Numbered from the stretch's first letter, positions 33,545-45,349 are shown. The stretch is 64,000 nucleotides of DNA from Dolomedes plantarius (GCA_907164885.2 OU015499.1:147438118-147502117); one strand, 5' to 3'. Translations and numbers: made by a program. Notes: a model not told the origin generated them from the letters alone.

Positions 33545-33880
33545 TCACAGTCTATTTACTGACTGTACGACTGGCACCGTCATTAAACTGGGTGGTAATT
33601 TGAGCTAATGTTTGGCTTCGCTGGCTACGTACAATACGCCTGAGCCGTCTCTCACCACGCACTGTCAAGGCTAATTGTCCTTTGCAGTTTGCCCGATCGC
33701 TAGTTTTTTTTCCACCATCCATCTATTCTTGGTATACTCTTGACACTGTCGACCTTGAAAATCCTAGCTGTCTGACGATTTCGGAAATTGAATGGCCCCT
33801 GCGTCGCGCACCTACGATTTGTCCGCGATCGAAGGCGTCTAAATCAGGCAGTTTACCCGTACTGGCAATTCCAACAACTA
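33545..33880 (-). pseudogene. Tc1-type transposase N-terminal fragment
   Basis: The minus-strand frame reads LPDLDAFDRGQIVGARRRG, ISEIVRQLGFSRSTVSRVYQE, a stop, then MDGGKKTSDR and RGERRLRRIVRSQRSQTLAQIT. These are the paired HTH DNA-binding domains of Tc1 transposases, related to but distinct from the copy at 6554. The catalytic half is missing. CG-rich codons stand out against the AT-rich flanks. Confidence 0.75.
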
Positions 33881-34017
33881 ATTCAGAACAACCACAGTAC
33901 GCGCTATATATGCAGTTACCACAGCGCCCTCACCTGCGCATACATGATGCGCAGCGCTACACAATTTGCATAGGCTTTGCTATCCCTAATTCAGTGGCAC
34001 TTCAGTGTGTATATATA

Positions 34018-34075
34018 TGTTCTGGAGATTACCCTCCACGTACAAAATCGCTCTCTCTTTATATATAAGTATAGA
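34018..34075 (-). mobile_element. Helitron-type 5' end, copy 1
   Basis: Minus strand starts TCTATACTTATATATAAAG and continues GAGAGAGCGATTTTGTACG. The preceding base is A. The same 56 bases occur 477 bp to the right. Confidence 0.5.
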
Positions 34076-34239
34076 TAGATAATAGAAAGAGGTTAAGAGT
34101 TGAAATAAAAAATAAAAAAAGGATTTTAAGTAAAGAATGTTTTTTTTAAATATTCAATTTTTTTAAAAATAATATTCTTAACATAATATTCAAATTAATA
34201 TTACGTTACTTAATAATTAAAGGTAATTTTTTAAAAGAA

Positions 34240-34350
34240 AAAGGCGTGCCGGAGAACGTCTAGTTTCGAACCGCTAACGTCAGAACAGAAGCACACCACG
34301 ATAGCACCACGTTAAGGATCGTTGAAGACTTCGGCACAAAATGCGGTAGA
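34240..34350 (-). repeat. Possible tRNA-derived SINE
   Basis: On the minus strand GTGGTGCTATCGTGG is followed about 30 bases later by GGTTCGAAAC, spaced like A and B boxes. No A-tail or target repeat was confirmed. Confidence 0.3.
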
Positions 34351-34494
34351 GGACAGTAGCGGTAACAATGGAGATTGTTAGGATTAAGCCCCTAACTTTA
34401 TTTCTACTGATGAGATTTACATAATATATAGCCTATGTCCATCTGGAATAATGTACCTTTCAAACAGTGAAAGAATTTTTCAAATAGGTGCAGT

Positions 34495-34552
34495 GGTTCT
34501 GGAGATTACCCTCCACGTACAAAATCGCTCTCTCTTTATATATAAGTATAGA
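34495..34552 (-). mobile_element. Helitron-type 5' end, copy 2
   Basis: Identical start to copy 1 and same orientation, abutting a (TA)n microsatellite. The two ends may bracket a short Helitron or a tandem insertion. Confidence 0.5.
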
Positions 34553-34556
34553 TATA

Positions 34557-34639
<83 letters not shown>

Positions 34640-34640
34640 G
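34553..34640. repeat. (TA)n microsatellite
   Basis: About 40 TA units with one TACATA interruption. Confidence 0.95.
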
Positions 34641-34699
34641 ATGAGTCAATTTGACTCCTTGATTTTATGTCAAGAATGAGCTCTGTTATTAATTTCATT

Positions 34700-35165
34700 T
34701 AAATAGTTTTATTATTGATGTATATTAATAATTATTAAGTGATAATCTATACTTTTATGAATATGTAACTTCATTAACTGAACAGATTCCTTGCTTTAAA
34801 AGTTATATAAATATTTTATATTAAAAGAAATACAAAAAAGTGTATGTACTTATTACGAGGGGTAATTTTAGTTACGCAATTTCAAACTTAAAATTGTTAA
34901 ACATCTAGGTGTGTATCTGATTATACGTTAGCTGTGACACAAAAAAAAAAAAAAAAAATCCTCATATCGTAAACAATAGAAAATGAATCGGAATATTTTA
35001 AAAAGTCGTTCTTGAGAAGTTCCTAACAAGATATTTTGAAGTTAATACGTTCCTTACACAAGCTTAGTCGTGTAAACATTTTCTTCAACTTAATATTTTA
35101 TATTTTTCGAGAATATTTCATTATGTTTGATTGTCTGGCAGTGATGTTTCATTTTAATTTTATTT
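34700..35165. other. No gene seen
   Basis: AT-rich, with an A-rich homopolymer at 34941-34957. Confidence 0.4.
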
Positions 35166-35169
35166 GTAA

Positions 35170-35690
35170 CTAGCTGTTTACCTGGCGTTGCCCGGGTATT
35201 TGTGTATCTCAATTTTTTATTAGACAGGAAGAGGAATAAATTCTACCTTTAGTACAAAATCGAAGTCATTTATTTCCCCCTCCCACCATCCTGATGGGGG
35301 GGGGGGTTGAACATGCAGTTCAACGGCATCGGGAGTGTCACTATTTATCTCAGCGATCCCGCAAACTAGGGATTCGACACTACTGTCGGTCATTTTATTT
35401 TTCCCCCCTTTCCTCCCAATACTGATGTTGAACTTGCCCTTCAACGGCATCGGGAGCGTCACTGTTCATTTCAGCGATCCCTAAACCTATGGATTCGACA
35501 CTAATATGTCTTTTACGACTAGTTTTAGATACCTCCCTAGGGTGCTAGGGATGTCTTACCCCTCCCCAGAATTTTTCCAATATTTAACTCATATGTGTAC
35601 CAAGTTTGGTTGAAATTGCTCCAGGCGTTCCAGAGTGATGCTGGAACATAGTATATACATATACATACATCCATCATTATATGAATGAAT
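35170..35690 (-). mobile_element. Non-autonomous Helitron (3' end clear)
   Basis: On the minus strand it ends CCCGGGCAACGCCAGG...AGCTAG followed by T. cctggc-gtt-gcccgg forms the short terminal hairpin expected just before CTAG. A GC-rich internal part holds a duplicated block (cttcaacggcatcgggag, 35318 and 35441). The far end (aaattgctccaggcgttcc, then ATAC-rich tail) is not resolved. Confidence 0.5.
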
Positions 35691-37003
35691 TTGTATTTAC
35701 CACTCCACATTAGTTGTTATTTCAACCGCAACACTGAAAACGAAATTCATTACAATAGACTGCATATTTCCCACTCAGCAGCTGGCTAGCAGATCAATCA
35801 TCCGCTGCGCGAATGTTCCTCCAAAGACCCGGATTCTGGTCGTACGCGAACGAGATCTATAACAATAAGCAGATCCGGAATCGGTCTTTCAGAGAAGCAG
35901 GTGAAGACACGGCTCTTAAAAAGAGTCTATTCTTTTTGAAAAATCTGGATCTTCGAAAGAGTTGAATCTTTTTGAAAGACCTGTATCTTGAATAGATTCG
36001 AATCTTATTGAGCCGGGTCCTAAAGATCTGTTTACAGTTAGCGAAGATTTATTGGTCTCCTCCGAATAGAAGATCCCTCAGAAAGTGGTCACTTGGAAGC
36101 AGTTCTCTTTTCATGAGGGGAGGAAAGTGTCAAAAGCGACGGTCAACGGGAGAGGAGGAGGTTGTCACGAAACATCCCCCACTTTTCACCAAATATCGAC
36201 ATTTGCCCCAAGGAAGACTCGAACAGGTGTTGTTTTCTGCCGATGGGTAATGGTTTACCCTAAGAAAAGGCAGTGTTTACAAGAGACAAGTGGGGAGGAA
36301 TTCACATCTGCAGTTAACAATTGAAAGGAAATTTTCAACACCTACTGGAATATTAACTGCCGTGATTTGCTGTATAATCTCAAATGTTTAAACGCTGATT
36401 TCTTATGTCTATTTTCCAAGTCATAAACTTGCAACTCAGCAAACCATCTTTCACGTTTTCATTTAATTTTTAAACTGGGCAAACAAGTTGTGAGAAGATA
36501 TTTTACAGACGATGAAATTAGAGTTTGATGAAATATTTCCCTAATTAAATTTTGGAAAATGGGACAATTTTATAAAGGGTTGAAAAAATTAGTTGCATGT
36601 GAATTTTCATTAGAAGGGGGTGATTAGTGTAGTCATCATAACACTTTAAGGGCCAGGACTGGCTTTTAAGCCGATTTGACCCATTAGATTAGGAAAATTA
36701 AAAATATGTCTAAAAGAAAATTGCGTTAACAGATGTAAAAATTGTTCAGAATAACGACCAAACGAAGTGTGTAAAACTTGCAGCTGTATACCTCGATATG
36801 CTGGTTGAAGAAATGGAAACATTAAAACATTCTTCCATTTTAATATTTCTGAAACCCACAAAAATTCTAAAATTCCTCGCTTCGAATGACAGAGCTGCTG
36901 GCTTTCCAAACAGGAACCGGGAGCAGAAGCTTTTCTAGATTGACATTAATTAAAAAATATCTGAGGCCAACAATATCGCAATTGAAACTAAACAGTCTTG
37001 CAA
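35691..37003. other. No supported gene
   Basis: Contains short degenerate repeats of the form gaatctttttgaaaga (35920-36000) and a frame of 80 codons at 36008 without family resemblance. The minus frame at 36646-36909 also lacks recognisable motifs. Confidence 0.4.
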
Positions 37004-37005
37004 TA

Positions 37006-38306
37006 CAGAGGCTGTTCACACATTTTTTAGACGATGTATATTGTATTCACAAAACTAAATTACATAAAATTCTTGTGTTTTAAATGTTCTATTTGACATC
37101 CCTTATTCTGAACTATCTTTCGACACCGCAATTTCCAGGATAATAATGCATTTTGAAGTGTCAGAAGAGGTATTCTACCCCATTCCTCCTGAACAGCTTT
37201 CCAGAGTCCTGTAATGGTTTTGGGACGACGTTTGGATAATGCAGATTTTAAAAGTCCGAAAGCAGAAAAATCCATAGGTGATACATCGGGAGATTTAGTA
37301 GGGATATCAGTGAAGGGTATGGCCTTGATACCAGTTTTTTGTTCCATTTCTTTTAGGAAATTTACAGTGGATTTTCATGCGTGACTGCTAGCTTTGTCCT
37401 GATGGAGTCTCACAGATTGATGGCACTGTGCGTAAAGCGATGGTATTTCATTCAGAAAAATTGGCGATAAAATATGTTCCTGATAGTATTTGGAGTTAAT
37501 CTTGACATTTTTTTCCACTCTCTTTATTTTTAACTTGCCATTATAAGAAAAACCAGCAACAATCATGAATCCCTTAGAAAAACTTTCTTTCGATTCTTTG
37601 AACCATGTACTGAAATTTTTTTCTCCACTTTTATGATAATAAATGGCTCTTTTTTTGTTGCAATCATTTAAATGCACCCATGATTCATCTATTGTGACAA
37701 TTGTTTTCCATTTTTCTTTGGATAAGTGTTTCTCATATAGAATTCTGCAGCGTGTCCTGCTTTCAGCGATATGATTTGAAAGAAGACGATGCACATTGCG
37801 TTTTTCGCTTTCTTAAGATTTAAATCAACGTTTATCATTTTGTTTACAGTGGACACCGAGCATTTTAATGATTTTGCAACTGTCCTTTGACTAGGGGGAT
37901 TTTCTTTTAACATTAAACAACGTACCTTTGCAATAGTCGAAGATGTCCGTTTTTTCCTTGGATACTTGTTTGGAATTTTTGTCCCACTTGAGGCTCCAAT
38001 TTGACGTTTTTTTCCTTTCTTGTTGACGATATTACCTATCGACGCTGTAGATATCACAAAACCATGACTGTCACGTCGTTTTTGGATAACGGAGTATGCA
38101 TATTTCTCTTCGGAAAGAGCATAAATGTAGCCTTCGAACCACTGCTTTGTTAAAGAAGCCATTTTGAATAAAAACAAAACTTTCAAGCCGCAGAAGATAA
38201 TTTTGACTTTTAAAAACATAGTACAATTGCAATTATTTCTTTTGCAGCAAACGATTTTTTATTACCGCTTACCAAAATCGTCTAAAAAATGTGCGAACAA
38301 CCTCTG
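37006..38306 (-). mobile_element. Mariner-type transposon, full length, DD41D
   Basis: TIRs CAGAGGCTGTTCACACATTT and (right, reversed) CAGAGGTTGTTCGCACATTT, each followed by TTTAGACGAT. TA duplications lie at 37004-37005 and 38307-38308. Length 1301 bp with one transposase gene on the minus strand. Confidence 0.85.
37060..38162 (-). pseudogene. Mariner-type transposase, DD41D spacing, broken
   Basis: Starts MASLTKQWFEGYIYAL. The HTH region includes STIAKVRCL...PSQRTVAKSLKCSVSTVNKM. Catalytic segments: TIDESWVHLND (first D), LHQDKASSH (second D), SPDVSPMDFSAFG (third D). Counting through the stop, 41 residues separate the second and third Asp, which is neither classical mariner (DD34D) nor Tc1 (DD34E). 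Disruptions: a frameshift near 37800 and a TGA just after SSHA at about 37377-37379. The other parts remain open, so decay is moderate. Confidence 0.85.
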
Positions 38307-38308
38307 TA

Positions 38309-39100
38309 CTCTCTATAGAGCATGAGGATATTAAATTTCATCAAGTCATAAAGGATTTTGCTGATTAAAAAATCTAGAAATATTTATTTGTAGATATTTT
38401 TGTTCTGTAAATTAAATCTGGCTAAAATACTTTTTCCATAACTTAACGTCTTATAAAATCGTTTTATGTTTAATTCCTCATTTCTAGAACCGACCACTTA
38501 TAGCCCAAATAAAAACAAAATTCTGTGAAAAATAAGATACGTAAGAAATGCCTTACAAATATCCAAAAACTGAATTTTCCGAAACTTTGATAATAATCAA
38601 CTCTGTACAATACATGCAATGAAAAAAATATCTTTAATTGAAAACCACACGTCAGTAGTGTCATTTTTATTATTTATTCGTGCTGTTATCGGTTTCTGAA
38701 AGCCCATTTGTTTTATATTTGCATCAATTATTAATATAACTCGCCACGCTTATTGTTTCAAATGAAAACTAAATTACCGAAATATCGTGTCTCCTATAGC
38801 GAAAGAAAAAACTAACAAATGCAAAAATCCAAATACCCAGAAATCTGCATCTATAATAATAAAATTTTCTATGATCCCGTATTTATAAAAGTAAACAGGA
38901 CTCTAAATTTTATTGAGGATTTCTGAAACTCCTCCACATTACTTCGGTAAATAATGAGTAGTACGATGCAGGGATAAAGGTTTCAAAATACGTTGATTAC
39001 ATGAAAATAGAAATCCAAACATGCGATGGTTTTCTTAAAGCCTAAATAGTTAAAACCTTCATAATTTTCTTAATGCCTAAAGAGCGATAAATACTTTCCA
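38309..39100. other. No gene seen
   Basis: AT-rich sequence with no supported ORF or repeat. Confidence 0.4.
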
Positions 39101-39104
39101 CGGG

Positions 39105-39840
39105 AAATGGTATTGGGGTGTTGATTATTCCCGACCCCTCATTTCGAGATTCCACCTCTTCGAGGCAGCAACCTTAAAACCAGTTCAAGGTCTCTTTCAT
39201 TTTTCTTATATTCGGGGCCATACTGGCAATCTTGGCAATGAAAGAGCGGACCAGTTGGCGAAAGAAGCGACTCTTCATGACATAGATTTAGTGATGTCTG
39301 TCCCGGAGTCTCACTGGAAGCGTGTCGCTAGGGAAAAAACTGTCTTGGACTGGAATACTGAATTTCTTGCTTCGTCAAAGGCATCGTGGACAAAAAGTTT
39401 ATTTCCAACTATTTTTCAGCGTTTAAAGTGTAAGCACTTTTCAACTGACTTTAACTTAACTCAATTTTTAACTGGCCATGGAAATTTCAAGAGCTATTTG
39501 CTTCGTTTTAATTTGGTGACTAGTGGACTCTGTGCTTGCGGTGATGCTGATGAAGATGTTGAACATTTTCTTTTTCACTGCAAATTACATGCGAGTGCCC
39601 GAGCTATATTAAAGGCGGACTTGAGACGTCTGTCCATTTGTTGGCCTCCCGTTCTTTCTGATCTCGTTAAGAGTGTTGAAAGTCTTGCTGTCTTGCGAAA
39701 TTTTGTTTGTAATTTAAATGTTTAATTTTTTCTTGTTTTGTGTTTTTCACTTACTTCTGTAAGTCTCATGTTATACCTTGTGGTGCATGAGGAGATTTCA
39801 AATGAAACAATAAAAGAAAATTTAAAAAAATAAATAAAAA
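39105..39840 (+). pseudogene. LINE 3' end: RNase H and zinc-knuckle C-terminus
   Basis: From about 39130 the frame reads RFHLFEAATLKPVQGLFHFSYIRGHTGNLGNERADQLAKEA, the end of an RNase H domain with its H-x-G...N-x-x-AD motif. It then gives a CACGDADEDVEHFLFHC CCHC-like motif, and stops at 39723. A 3' UTR with AATAAAAG and an A-rich tail (39808-39840) follows. This is the C-terminus of a jockey/R1-type non-LTR retrotransposon ORF2, 5'-truncated. The remaining frame is open, so the insertion is fairly recent. It is not the same family as the LINE at 57-58.5 kb. Confidence 0.8.
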
Positions 39841-40354
39841 GTCTCTTCTGACAGGAGGTGGACAATACCTCCGTCTTTCCGGCCTGCAGTGAACGTAGTG
39901 GGGGCCGCCAAATCCGAGATACTGAGATCCGGATCAGTCGTTCATTTCAATGAGCCGTACAGAGCGAATGGCTCTGAGCTGATTTACCTATCTCTTCTAC
40001 AAATGACCATACCAACGGGCCTAGTCTAAGGCCTATCGAAAAGAATTCGCTATCGTGAAACGTCAGAAATGACGTCACGATGACGACGTTCTCCCAAGCT
40101 AGAAGAAAATCGCTAGTCTCAGGCCGTTTCTATGGAGGAAAACTCACTTCGTATTTCCCAGTTAGCGGGTAAAACTTTTCACCAAACTTGAATCGGTGAG
40201 AATGTACTTCGCTTTCGAGTTTAAGACAGCCGTGTGAATCTGTGTGGTAAAGCTTGTGTAGCTTTTCTCTCATCAATCTGTTATGAGTTTTTCATCAATT
40301 CCTTATTATACCTTTTGATAATCATTTACTCTGTCTTATTTAATAAATTATAAG

Positions 40355-40372
40355 TGGTTATGGGCCCAGAGC
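40355..40372 (+). promoter_or_regulatory. Possible primer-binding site
   Basis: TGGTTATGGGCCCAGAGC resembles the initiator-Met-type primer sites of animal copia elements and lies upstream of gag in the right orientation, after AATAAA. The preceding bases do not form a clear ..CA LTR end. Confidence 0.35.
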
Positions 40373-40496
40373 ATTGATTATCTCCGTATTTTAAAGACTG
40401 GTTTGACGAACTTCAGTTTGTGTCACGTGTTAGGCCTAACTACACATGAGTAATTTGAAGCTTCATAGTGAACTTTTTTACATATACAGTGATTTC

Positions 40497-41453
40497 CGCT
40501 TATAAGAATCACGTTTGTTATTACTGTTTTTGATTCTTATAAGCGGTTGATTCTTATAGCCGAAATTTAGGTTTTTAGTCAGGCACACACACATCTATAT
40601 ATACATATATTAGATAATTTACCATAAAATACGCTTTAATTTACGTTAATTATCTTTTATTAAAATTATTGTTTATAATTTTAAAAATACAACTTAATTT
40701 CTTGACCTGTAAGTAGATACGCATAATTATAATAAGAAGAAAAAAATCGAATATCTGTTACAACATACCTGCTTAACAGTTTTAACATTTCAATTACAGG
40801 AAGGGAGCAAGAAAAAGTTTTCTATGGTAGTTTGACGTAATGAAGTTTTCAGGAGGCTGTTTATACCTCTTTCAATACTAATAGTCTCAGACGAAGATTC
40901 ACCTTCTAGCTTACGTTTCACGGTTTGATAACGTGCTGAATCTACTAATGTCACGTTTGCCTAAGTGATAGTGGACACTTCGCCGAAGATTTATGTGTTT
41001 CAGGGTCCAGGAAGCCGCAACCAGGATGTTGAAGGTGGGAAAAAAAGAGTCCTTGTCTTTGTTTGTCAGTGGAGAAAAGTGAAATCGGACCTGGACGGGT
41101 AGAGATGCCCTTGGGTAAAGCTAATAGGACAGTGTTGTGCTACAGCGTTTAAGGAGAAACTATTATGTTATGTCTAACAAAGAAAGGGATGCATTTTAAG
41201 ACTGTATTCCATCCCATCTTATCACTCTTTCTTTAAAAAAATTAAGAAAGAACTTCATGCCTTTTGAGTGTTTAAGTGGCTTTTTTGGAAAAATGAAAGG
41301 AAAGCGAAGAATGTAAGCTGATTCTTAAAACCGGTGGATTGATTCTTTAAAGCGAAAATTTTAACATGGAAATAATGCATTTGTTTTTGCGATATTGATT
41401 CTTATAAACTGTTGATTCTTATAGCCACTGAACACTATAAGCGGTGGTTACTG
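40497..41453 (-). mobile_element. Tigger/pogo-type MITE, copy 2 (957 bp)
   Basis: The inverted relative of 1438-2435, with TIRs CAGTGATTTCCGCTTATAAG and CAGTAACCACCGCTTATAG, and TA at 40495-40496 and 41454-41455. It inserted 10 bases upstream of the copia gag ATG. The transposase N-terminal relic persists near 40865-40955 on the minus strand. Confidence 0.75.
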
Positions 41454-41464
41454 TATTTTCAATT

Positions 41465-42290
41465 ATGGAGTTTAGAACCCTTATAGAGAAGTTAAGAGGC
41501 GCCACAAATTGGTCTAAGTGGAAAAGACAAGTTGAATTATTGTTGCGACACGGTGAAGAGTTGGATCTCGTGACTGGAGATCGAAAGTTACCGGAAGTAC
41601 TTAGTGAGTCCGCCAGGGCCGCCGTCAACTGAGCCAGGGCCCGGGGCAAAATAATACAGCGGGCCCCCCTCTCCACTCAATATTTGAACATTGTATACAT
41701 TTTTTGTCAACTCTTATTTAACCGAACCCCTGGGCATTTGCCCCCTTTGTCTCCCCTGTCGCCGGCCCTGGAGTCGCCGGAACACCCGAGCAGCGATCTG
41801 CTTACGAAAAGTAGATAAAAAGTTTCGCTAAAAATGATGCTTTAGCCCAGTTAATTTTAGCTGGAAACATGGACGATGCCAATGTAGATTTGACTTCAAC
41901 ATGCGACAGCTCGAAAAGCACATGGGACAAGCTATTATCTGTGTACGAACAGAGTTCCTGTCAGAGACCGCTTAATGGAAAGTTTTTTCGCGGCAGCCGA
42001 GAAAGACGCTGATGAAGACATCGTAACACACATAGCCAAATTGCAAAGAAATTTTACTGAATTAAATGATGAACTGAAACGTGTTTCAAAAATTGTGTTA
42101 CCAGATCTTTTGCTGATGAGCAGAATAATGTCTACTCTTCCTCAAAAGTATTTTGAGTTCAAGAGCGTTTGGGAATCGGTCTCAATTAAAGAAAGGAATG
42201 TCAACAAATTGACAGAGAGACTTCGCTTAATAGAAATGAGGTTACCACCAAAACAATTACCTTCTTCAAGTGCTTTGGTTGCTTAAAAGA
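41465..42290 (+). pseudogene. Copia-type gag, broken
   Basis: ATG at 41465 opens MEFRTLIEKLRGATNWSKWK, the usual copia gag start, and continues to the MITE at 41614. After it, codons resume with a TAG (near 41812), the same frameshift as copy B before ESFFAAAEKDADEDIVTHIA, and a TAA (about 42283) where copy B has serine. The zinc knuckle region follows with a deletion after KD. It cannot make full Gag. Confidence 0.75.
41614..41770. mobile_element. hAT-like MITE, 157 bp
   Basis: Ends CAGGGCCGCCGTCAAC and (right, reversed) CAGGGCCGGCGACAGG. The flanks gagtccgc and gagtcgcc form an imperfect 8-bp TSD. Interior carries GGGCCC and poly-C patches. Confidence 0.7.
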
Positions 42291-43564
42291 AGAAATCTGT
42301 GATGAAACGTCACAGAAAGTGTTATGTTTGCCGAAAAGTCAGCCATATTGCAAAAGACTTATAGAAACAACAATTAAAGCAAAGTGCATGGTGATGCCTT
42401 CATGTGTTTAGTGGAAGGAGTGGTGGCTGATGAAGTCTGGTTTTCACTTTTGTTTGCGAGCGAGAACAGCCTTCGAGGTGAACTGCATCTAGAAGGGGGA
42501 GAATATCGATATCGAAAGGACTAAGACTAGGCCCGTAAGTGATCTCAAATGGTCAACACCCCGAGATTAATGTCGAGACTTTCTCTCGAGATTTTCTGTC
42601 AAGTGGACACTTAGCATTAGTGAGATATTGTGTTCGCCAACACAGAGATAAATATGAAACGTACATAAGTATTGGCGCTTAAAAGCTATCAGCAGGTTCA
42701 TTTCAACAGGTTTCTCGAGTTAAAAATATTGGCTTTGAAGTAAAAATTATCCAAATTTTTCTTTATGGCCGTTAGCATGGAGGGCGGTATGTTCTGGTTT
42801 CCAATGCTGAAAGTAACTTCACAAACTGATGACGTATACTTATCGTTATATTTATAATCGTTATCGAACAACTATATTTATAATTGTTAGTGGCAACGGT
42901 GTTTCATCAGCGCGTTGATTACGATTTGAGAGTAAAATCAAAATATATATTTTAAAAGTACAAAATCAAGTTAAAACATAAATTATTATTCTAGATTCAA
43001 AGTTTAGAATTCGGAAATATTGATCAACGGGAGCTGATGTATCAGATGCGCTGAGACTTAGCATAAGACCTGTGATTTAGAGACTAATAACCAGGGGTAA
43101 GATCTATTCTTCTTGATTGTAATCCTTGAAGAGGAGGATAATGAAAGTTGCGAATAGAAATTAAAATTGTCTTAATTGGCTGATTGCAGAGTTCATTAAA
43201 TGAAGCTTATTTCAAATTTTATTGCCTGAAAACACCCGATAGTCATTTATATACAATAACTTAAAGCTGAAAAATACAAAGTGACATTTTTCAGAAATAA
43301 TCTTGTGTGAAGCTTAAGTGGATCAGATTTTCAGCTTATTAAAACATTGGTAAGACTGTATAAGACGGTCAGATTTGGCGACATTTGGCAAGATTTTTTT
43401 TTGCTAAAGACTTGGCGCATTTTATTACTTTCTGTAAAGAAAAACTCTCCAACGGATTGGCGCGTTTCAGGGTTTGCTAGAAAAGAAAAACAACCGCCAT
43501 AAAATAAAACAACGCATAAACACAACAAACATGTTACAAAATCGGAACATCTAACAAATAAAAT

Positions 43565-43596
<32 letters not shown>

Positions 43597-43870
43597 ATGT
43601 ATGTATAACTGTTTTTACTATTAATTAAACTGTCCAGTACCTATATAATTAAATACCCAATAAGAGTGGGTGGGATTGGGTCATCAGACTTCGTCAAGAA
43701 AGGTCACATGAAATGAGCTCTTGTTGTATGGACATTTCTATGAGAATCTACTGGGAAAATGTTACACTTTTTCGGCATTTGTTATTCAGTTTTTACGGCG
43801 ACAGTTTCTATATATATATATATTTATCCATGTTACAAATTTTCTCAGTTAGAATAACCTAATTCATAGT

Positions 43871-45000
43871 GGTACTTACGGAAAATCCAGTCGACCATTT
43901 TCGCCAAAAGAAGGCAATAGCGCCAAGAGGCGATTTTTAGCCAATAATAGTAAAATCTACCACACGTGATTCAAAGTTACCTTAATAAGAGTTTCTATTT
44001 CTAGCTCTAGCAGTAAAGCTGACGTTGTTTTAAGTTTTATTGTAGCTCTGCGTTGTAAAAAAATATATAAAATTTGGGATTTACCAACTACAGAACAATA
44101 AGCAGTAGAATTATTTCAAAGGTATGGAATCTTACCGTCATCCAAAAAATGCGTTAATGGCCACGATATGGCGCTTTATTTAAAAACACAGATTCAATGG
44201 CGCTGTAATATTAGGAGTTGTCAGAAGCGAATATCCATTCGGAGACATGGTTCGAGAGTTCAATCATTTCATTTGTGACTGCACTAAGATTTATTTACAG
44301 CTGGCGCAGGGAATTGACTACTATTGAATGGGAAACGAAGAATTTGACGAAGAGTGACAAGACTGTTATTGATTGGAATAATTACTTATGAGAAGTTGGT
44401 ACACACAGTCTTTTAAGAAGGCCAAAGAAAAAATCGAAGGGGCCAACCTCAATGCCGAAATTGATGAGAACCTTTTCTCAAAACGTAAACACCATGCAGG
44501 GAGTATAACCCTCGACTAATCGTTGTTTGGAGGGATTTGCAAGGAGACCAACGAGTGTTTTAACGTAAAAGTCCCAGATAGGAAGGCGATAACGCTTATT
44601 CAAGCGATAAAAGATAACATCGAAAAAGGTTCTAGTACAATAGACTCGGACTCATGGAAAGCTTATAAAACCAACAAAATAAGAGCTGCTAATTTCGGAC
44701 ATTTCAAAGTTAATCATAATTATAACTTTGTAGATCCGAATACCGGCGTACATACACAAAACATTGAGTGATTGTGGGGTTCGGCCAAGTGTCGGAACAA
44801 AAGACAAGGTGGGACAGCGCGACACCACTTATATTCTTATATGGCTGAATTAATGTGGCATCGTTTTCACAAAGAAGGAGACATATTTGTTTCTATTTTG
44901 CGCTCAATTGTAGATTTTATGCCGCCAAAATGATTGGCGGCCGGGAGGTTTGGCGGATTTGCGCCAACTTTTATGGTTGACTGAATTTTCCGTAAGTACC
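43871..45000 (+). mobile_element. Merlin transposon, inner, 1130 bp
   Basis: TIRs GGTACTTACGGAAAATCCAG and (right, reversed) GGTACTTACGGAAAATTCAG with a perfect 8-bp TSD TTCATAGT (43863-43870, 45001-45008). It contains the ISXO2/IS1595-like transposase relic in plus orientation. Confidence 0.85.
44071..44932 (+). pseudogene. Merlin (ISXO2/IS1595-like) transposase relic
   Basis: The zinc-ribbon start reads ELFQRYGILPSSKKCVNGH and WRCNIRSC..KRISIR (44100-44240). The DDE region reads MFGGICKETNECFNVKVPDRK (44523), DSDSWKAYKTNK and HFKVNHNYNFVDPNTGVHTQ, then IE*LWGSAKCRNKR, AELMWHRF to FMPPK (44930). This is the domain order of Merlin transposases, relatives of bacterial IS1016/IS1595. Frameshifts between 44250 and 44520 and a TGA at 44769 inactivate it. 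Confidence 0.85.
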
Positions 45001-45349
45001 TTCATAGTAGAAGTAAACCATTCTTAGAAGAAGTAATGGTTTAAAAACTGAAAAATTTAAAAGTAGAATTACAGTCTGCTTATTATTGATTATAAAATTT
45101 AAAAACTAACGTGAACAAATACCATTGAATACTACACAAAATTTAAACTCACCTATCTAATTGGTCGAAATAAATCACCTGTCAAAATCATGTGATACAC
45201 CCGTCACAAAATAATCATATGACATATACGTCAGAAGTTTGCATTAGAAGCAACCTTGGCGCCATAATCGTCCAAGCTTGGCAACCAAAATCTCTCGCCA
45301 AATTGGCAAAAATCTACCTGACCGTCTTATACAGTCTAGCCAAAACATT

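Larger units (their letters stand above)
40340..43192 (+). mobile_element. Copia-like gag-only element, copy C, with two nested MITEs
   Basis: Leader (40373-40494), gag (41465 onward), purine-rich tract at about 42494-42508, 3' region to ctgattgcagagtt at 43192. A Tigger-type MITE sits in the leader just before the gag ATG, and a hAT-like MITE sits in gag. As in copies A and B, pol is missing. A left LTR could not be matched to the 3' region, so the left limit is uncertain. Confidence 0.6.
43349..45341. mobile_element. Merlin-like element, outer, carrying a nested Merlin
   Basis: TIRs GGTAAGACTGTATAAGACGG and (right, reversed) GGCTAGACTGTATAAGACGG are flanked by a perfect 8-bp TSD, AAAACATT (43341-43348, 45342-45349). 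TTGGCG/TTGGCAA motifs are dense near both ends. Apart from the nested element it has no coding sequence. Start with GG and an 8-bp TSD fit Merlin. Confidence 0.7.

Noticed and set aside
40017..40060. cgggcctagtct...ggcctatcga as an inverted match to the copia 3' region at 42500-42545
   Set aside because: Only about 20 scattered bases agree; too short to claim an inverted LTR.
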